Assembly (NCBI RefSeq): GCF_023230885.1
Contig: NZ_JALNWM010000053.1
Coordinates: 1 to 16,308 of the forward strand
From: Desulfocurvus sp.
Lineage (GTDB): Bacteria > Desulfobacterota > Desulfovibrionia > Desulfovibrionales > Desulfovibrionaceae
Direction: 5' to 3'
DNA length: 16,308 nucleotides
Both the position numbers and the translations under genes were made by a program. The notes beneath the pieces were generated by a model. The model had not been told where the DNA came from, did no database searches, and saw only the letters and a program-made list of their open reading frames with translations. Each line of letters begins with the position of its first letter. The first letter of the stretch is position 1. Below are positions 15,435 through 16,308 of the stretch, piece by piece.

Positions 15435-15575
15435 ATGAGCGTCGTTTTCGAACTCGCCAAGAACATGCTGCACAGCAGCCCCCAGGGCTACCTGGGCGTG
15501 TCCCTGATTTTCATCTACATGGCGGTCATCGTCGGTACTGCCTTGTACCGCATCAAGCAGCACGGCGGCCACTAG
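15435..15575 (+). CDS. 46-residue single-pass membrane microprotein
   Basis: Begins MSVVFELAKNMLHSSPQGYL, then a hydrophobic helix about residues 19-38 (YLGVSLIFIYMAVIVGTALY) and a short basic tail RIKQHGGH. ATG 15435 has an excellent GAAGGAG Shine-Dalgarno at seven bases. The gene has a candidate promoter and a strong terminator 75 bases downstream, so it looks like a dedicated single-gene unit. Family not recognised. The juxtamembrane LYRIKQ resembles LFYIKQ in the microprotein at 13821-13910. Role unknown; an accessory subunit or regulator of a membrane complex is only a guess. Confidence 0.72.
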   Translation: MSVVFELAKNMLHSSPQGYLGVSLIFIYMAVIVGTALYRIKQHGGH

Positions 15576-15650
15576 TCCGTCCGGGTCCGCCGGTGTACCC
15601 CACTGGCGGCGGCGGTCAAGGAAAAAGTCCCCATTTCTTCCGGATGCCGG

Positions 15651-15688
15651 AGCCAACGCGCGGGTGCGCCCGTCGCGTTGGCTTTTTT
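15651..15688 (+). terminator. Strong intrinsic terminator
   Basis: A perfect 10-bp inverted repeat AGCCAACGCG (15651-15660) / CGCGTTGGCT (15674-15683) with a 13-base loop, running directly into six Ts (15683-15688). It ends the plus-strand microprotein transcript. The opposite orientation lacks a T-run. Confidence 0.93.
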
Positions 15689-15778
15689 GCGCCCCGGCCC
15701 GGGCGTCACTTCGCGCCCCCGGCGCAGGCGTCCGCACCCGGAGCCCGGCGCTCCCGCCCGGGCGCGGGCCTGAACCGG

Positions 15779-15862
15779 CTCCGCGCTCCGGTGTGTGCAG
15801 CCGGAAACAGGGGCAGCCCTCAACCCGCCCCGCGTTCGGGTGCTTGCAGCCGGAAACGGGGG
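15779..15862. repeat. Imperfect 35-bp direct repeat, 49-bp period
   Basis: Copies at 15779-15813 and 15828-15862 match at 29 of 35 positions without gaps, around an identical core TGCAGCCGGAAAC. Confidence 0.75.
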
Positions 15863-15968
15863 TGAGACTGCTGTCCGGGAAAAGGGATACGGCTTTCCGT
15901 GTCGGTTCTCCGGTTCCACGGGGGCCGTCCGTGCCGGGTTTTCGGCGTGCCTGGCGCCCGTTCCCCTC

Positions 15969-16161
15969 CCGCCCCGCACCGGGGTCCGGGCCGCCGCCCG
16001 CCCCCGTCGCGTGCTGCGCCGCACTGCGCGTCGAGCATTGCTGCCGCGTACCCGGCGTCCGGGACGCGCCCGGCCGCGGTCCTGGTTCCCGCCTGTGGCC
16101 CGTCCCCGTCCTTGTCGCGCCCCCGCCTCCGGCGTCCGCCCCGCACCGGGGTCCGGGCCGC
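15969..16161. repeat. Perfect 26-bp direct repeat, 167 bp apart
   Basis: Identical copies at 15969-15994 and 16136-16161. Each includes a small hairpin, CCCCG-CAC-CGGGG, followed by TCCGGGCCGC. The flanks diverge immediately on both sides. Confidence 0.85.
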
Positions 16162-16308
16162 GTGTTTCCGGGCCCGCTGCGTGTTTCGCGCCGCGTCGCC
16201 CGGCGGCCTTTCGGCCACGTTCCCGGCGCACCCGGAGCCCATCCGGCACCCGGCACGGGGCCGGTACCCGACGCCCTTTCCTTTGCCCCCTGCCTTCCCT
16301 GCCCCGGA

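Larger units (their letters stand above)
15689..16308. other. Gene-free right-hand end of the window
   Basis: 620 bases with no credible gene. Minus-strand open frames here are Arg/Gly/Pro/Thr-rich chance frames without ribosome-binding sites or motifs. The stretch contains a 26-bp perfect direct repeat and a 35-bp imperfect tandem-like repeat. It may include the upstream region of a gene beyond the right edge; no promoter or RNA gene was recognised. Confidence 0.55.

Noticed and set aside
15384..16256. 290-residue minus-strand open frame at the right end
   Set aside because: Crosses the strong terminator and the plus-strand microprotein, low-complexity composition, no start signal.

Overview
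The window is very GC-rich bacterial chromosome with tightly packed genes on both strands. Gene content and style (a PHP-UvrD fusion helicase, a cobamide-remodelling gene next to cobU, a tandem HD/HD-GYP protein, tRNA/rRNA housekeeping genes, GC-saturated third codon positions) suggest a deltaproteobacterial, Desulfovibrio-like sulfate reducer. That assignment is inference from recalled gene neighbourhoods; no rRNA or other decisive taxonomic marker is present. There is no phage, transposon, CRISPR or defence-island signature, and this reads as ordinary chromosome with a few interesting regulatory details.

Layout. Positions 1-6844 hold a minus-strand gene run. In transcription order it is a PHP-UvrD fusion helicase, a CbiR-like cobamide-remodelling hydrolase, CobU (which overlaps cbiR), a DHH-family phosphoesterase, and the N-terminal 414 codons of DNA polymerase I running off the left edge. 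At 6845-6978 two promoters diverge: one for the helicase and one for a plus-strand FMN split-barrel (pyridoxamine-phosphate-oxidase/NimA-like) protein. Positions 7474-9104 carry ftsE-ftsX on the minus strand (4-bp overlap), and 9330-10640 a tandem HD/HD-GYP signalling protein.

Positions 10780-12211 hold the most interesting unit. A solitary trpB is preceded by a complete trp attenuator with an 18-residue leader peptide ending WWWLW, mutually exclusive hairpins and an intrinsic terminator. A further hairpin between the terminator and trpB buries the trpB Shine-Dalgarno. The trpL promoter places the transcription start at or next to the trpL ATG. A divergent SGNH/GDSL hydrolase follows at 12352-12942.

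Positions 12943-13820 are a gene-free, repeat-bearing gap. Next come a 29-residue membrane microprotein and rlmD (minus strand), then a divergent 46-residue membrane microprotein (plus strand) closed by a strong terminator at 15651-15688. The last 620 bases are gene-free and contain direct repeats.

How the genes work together. The leftmost cluster mixes DNA repair/replication (UvrD-like helicase, Pol I), nucleotide/nanoRNA turnover (DHH protein) and corrinoid salvage (CbiR releasing a cobinamide form, CobU activating it for nucleotide-loop rebuilding). The trpB unit would make indole-to-tryptophan conversion responsive to charged tRNA-Trp. Several predicted promoters (helicase, ftsE, trpL, GDSL) give 5' leaders of about 0-10 nt, so leaderless or near-leaderless transcripts may be common here; this rests on motif reading only.
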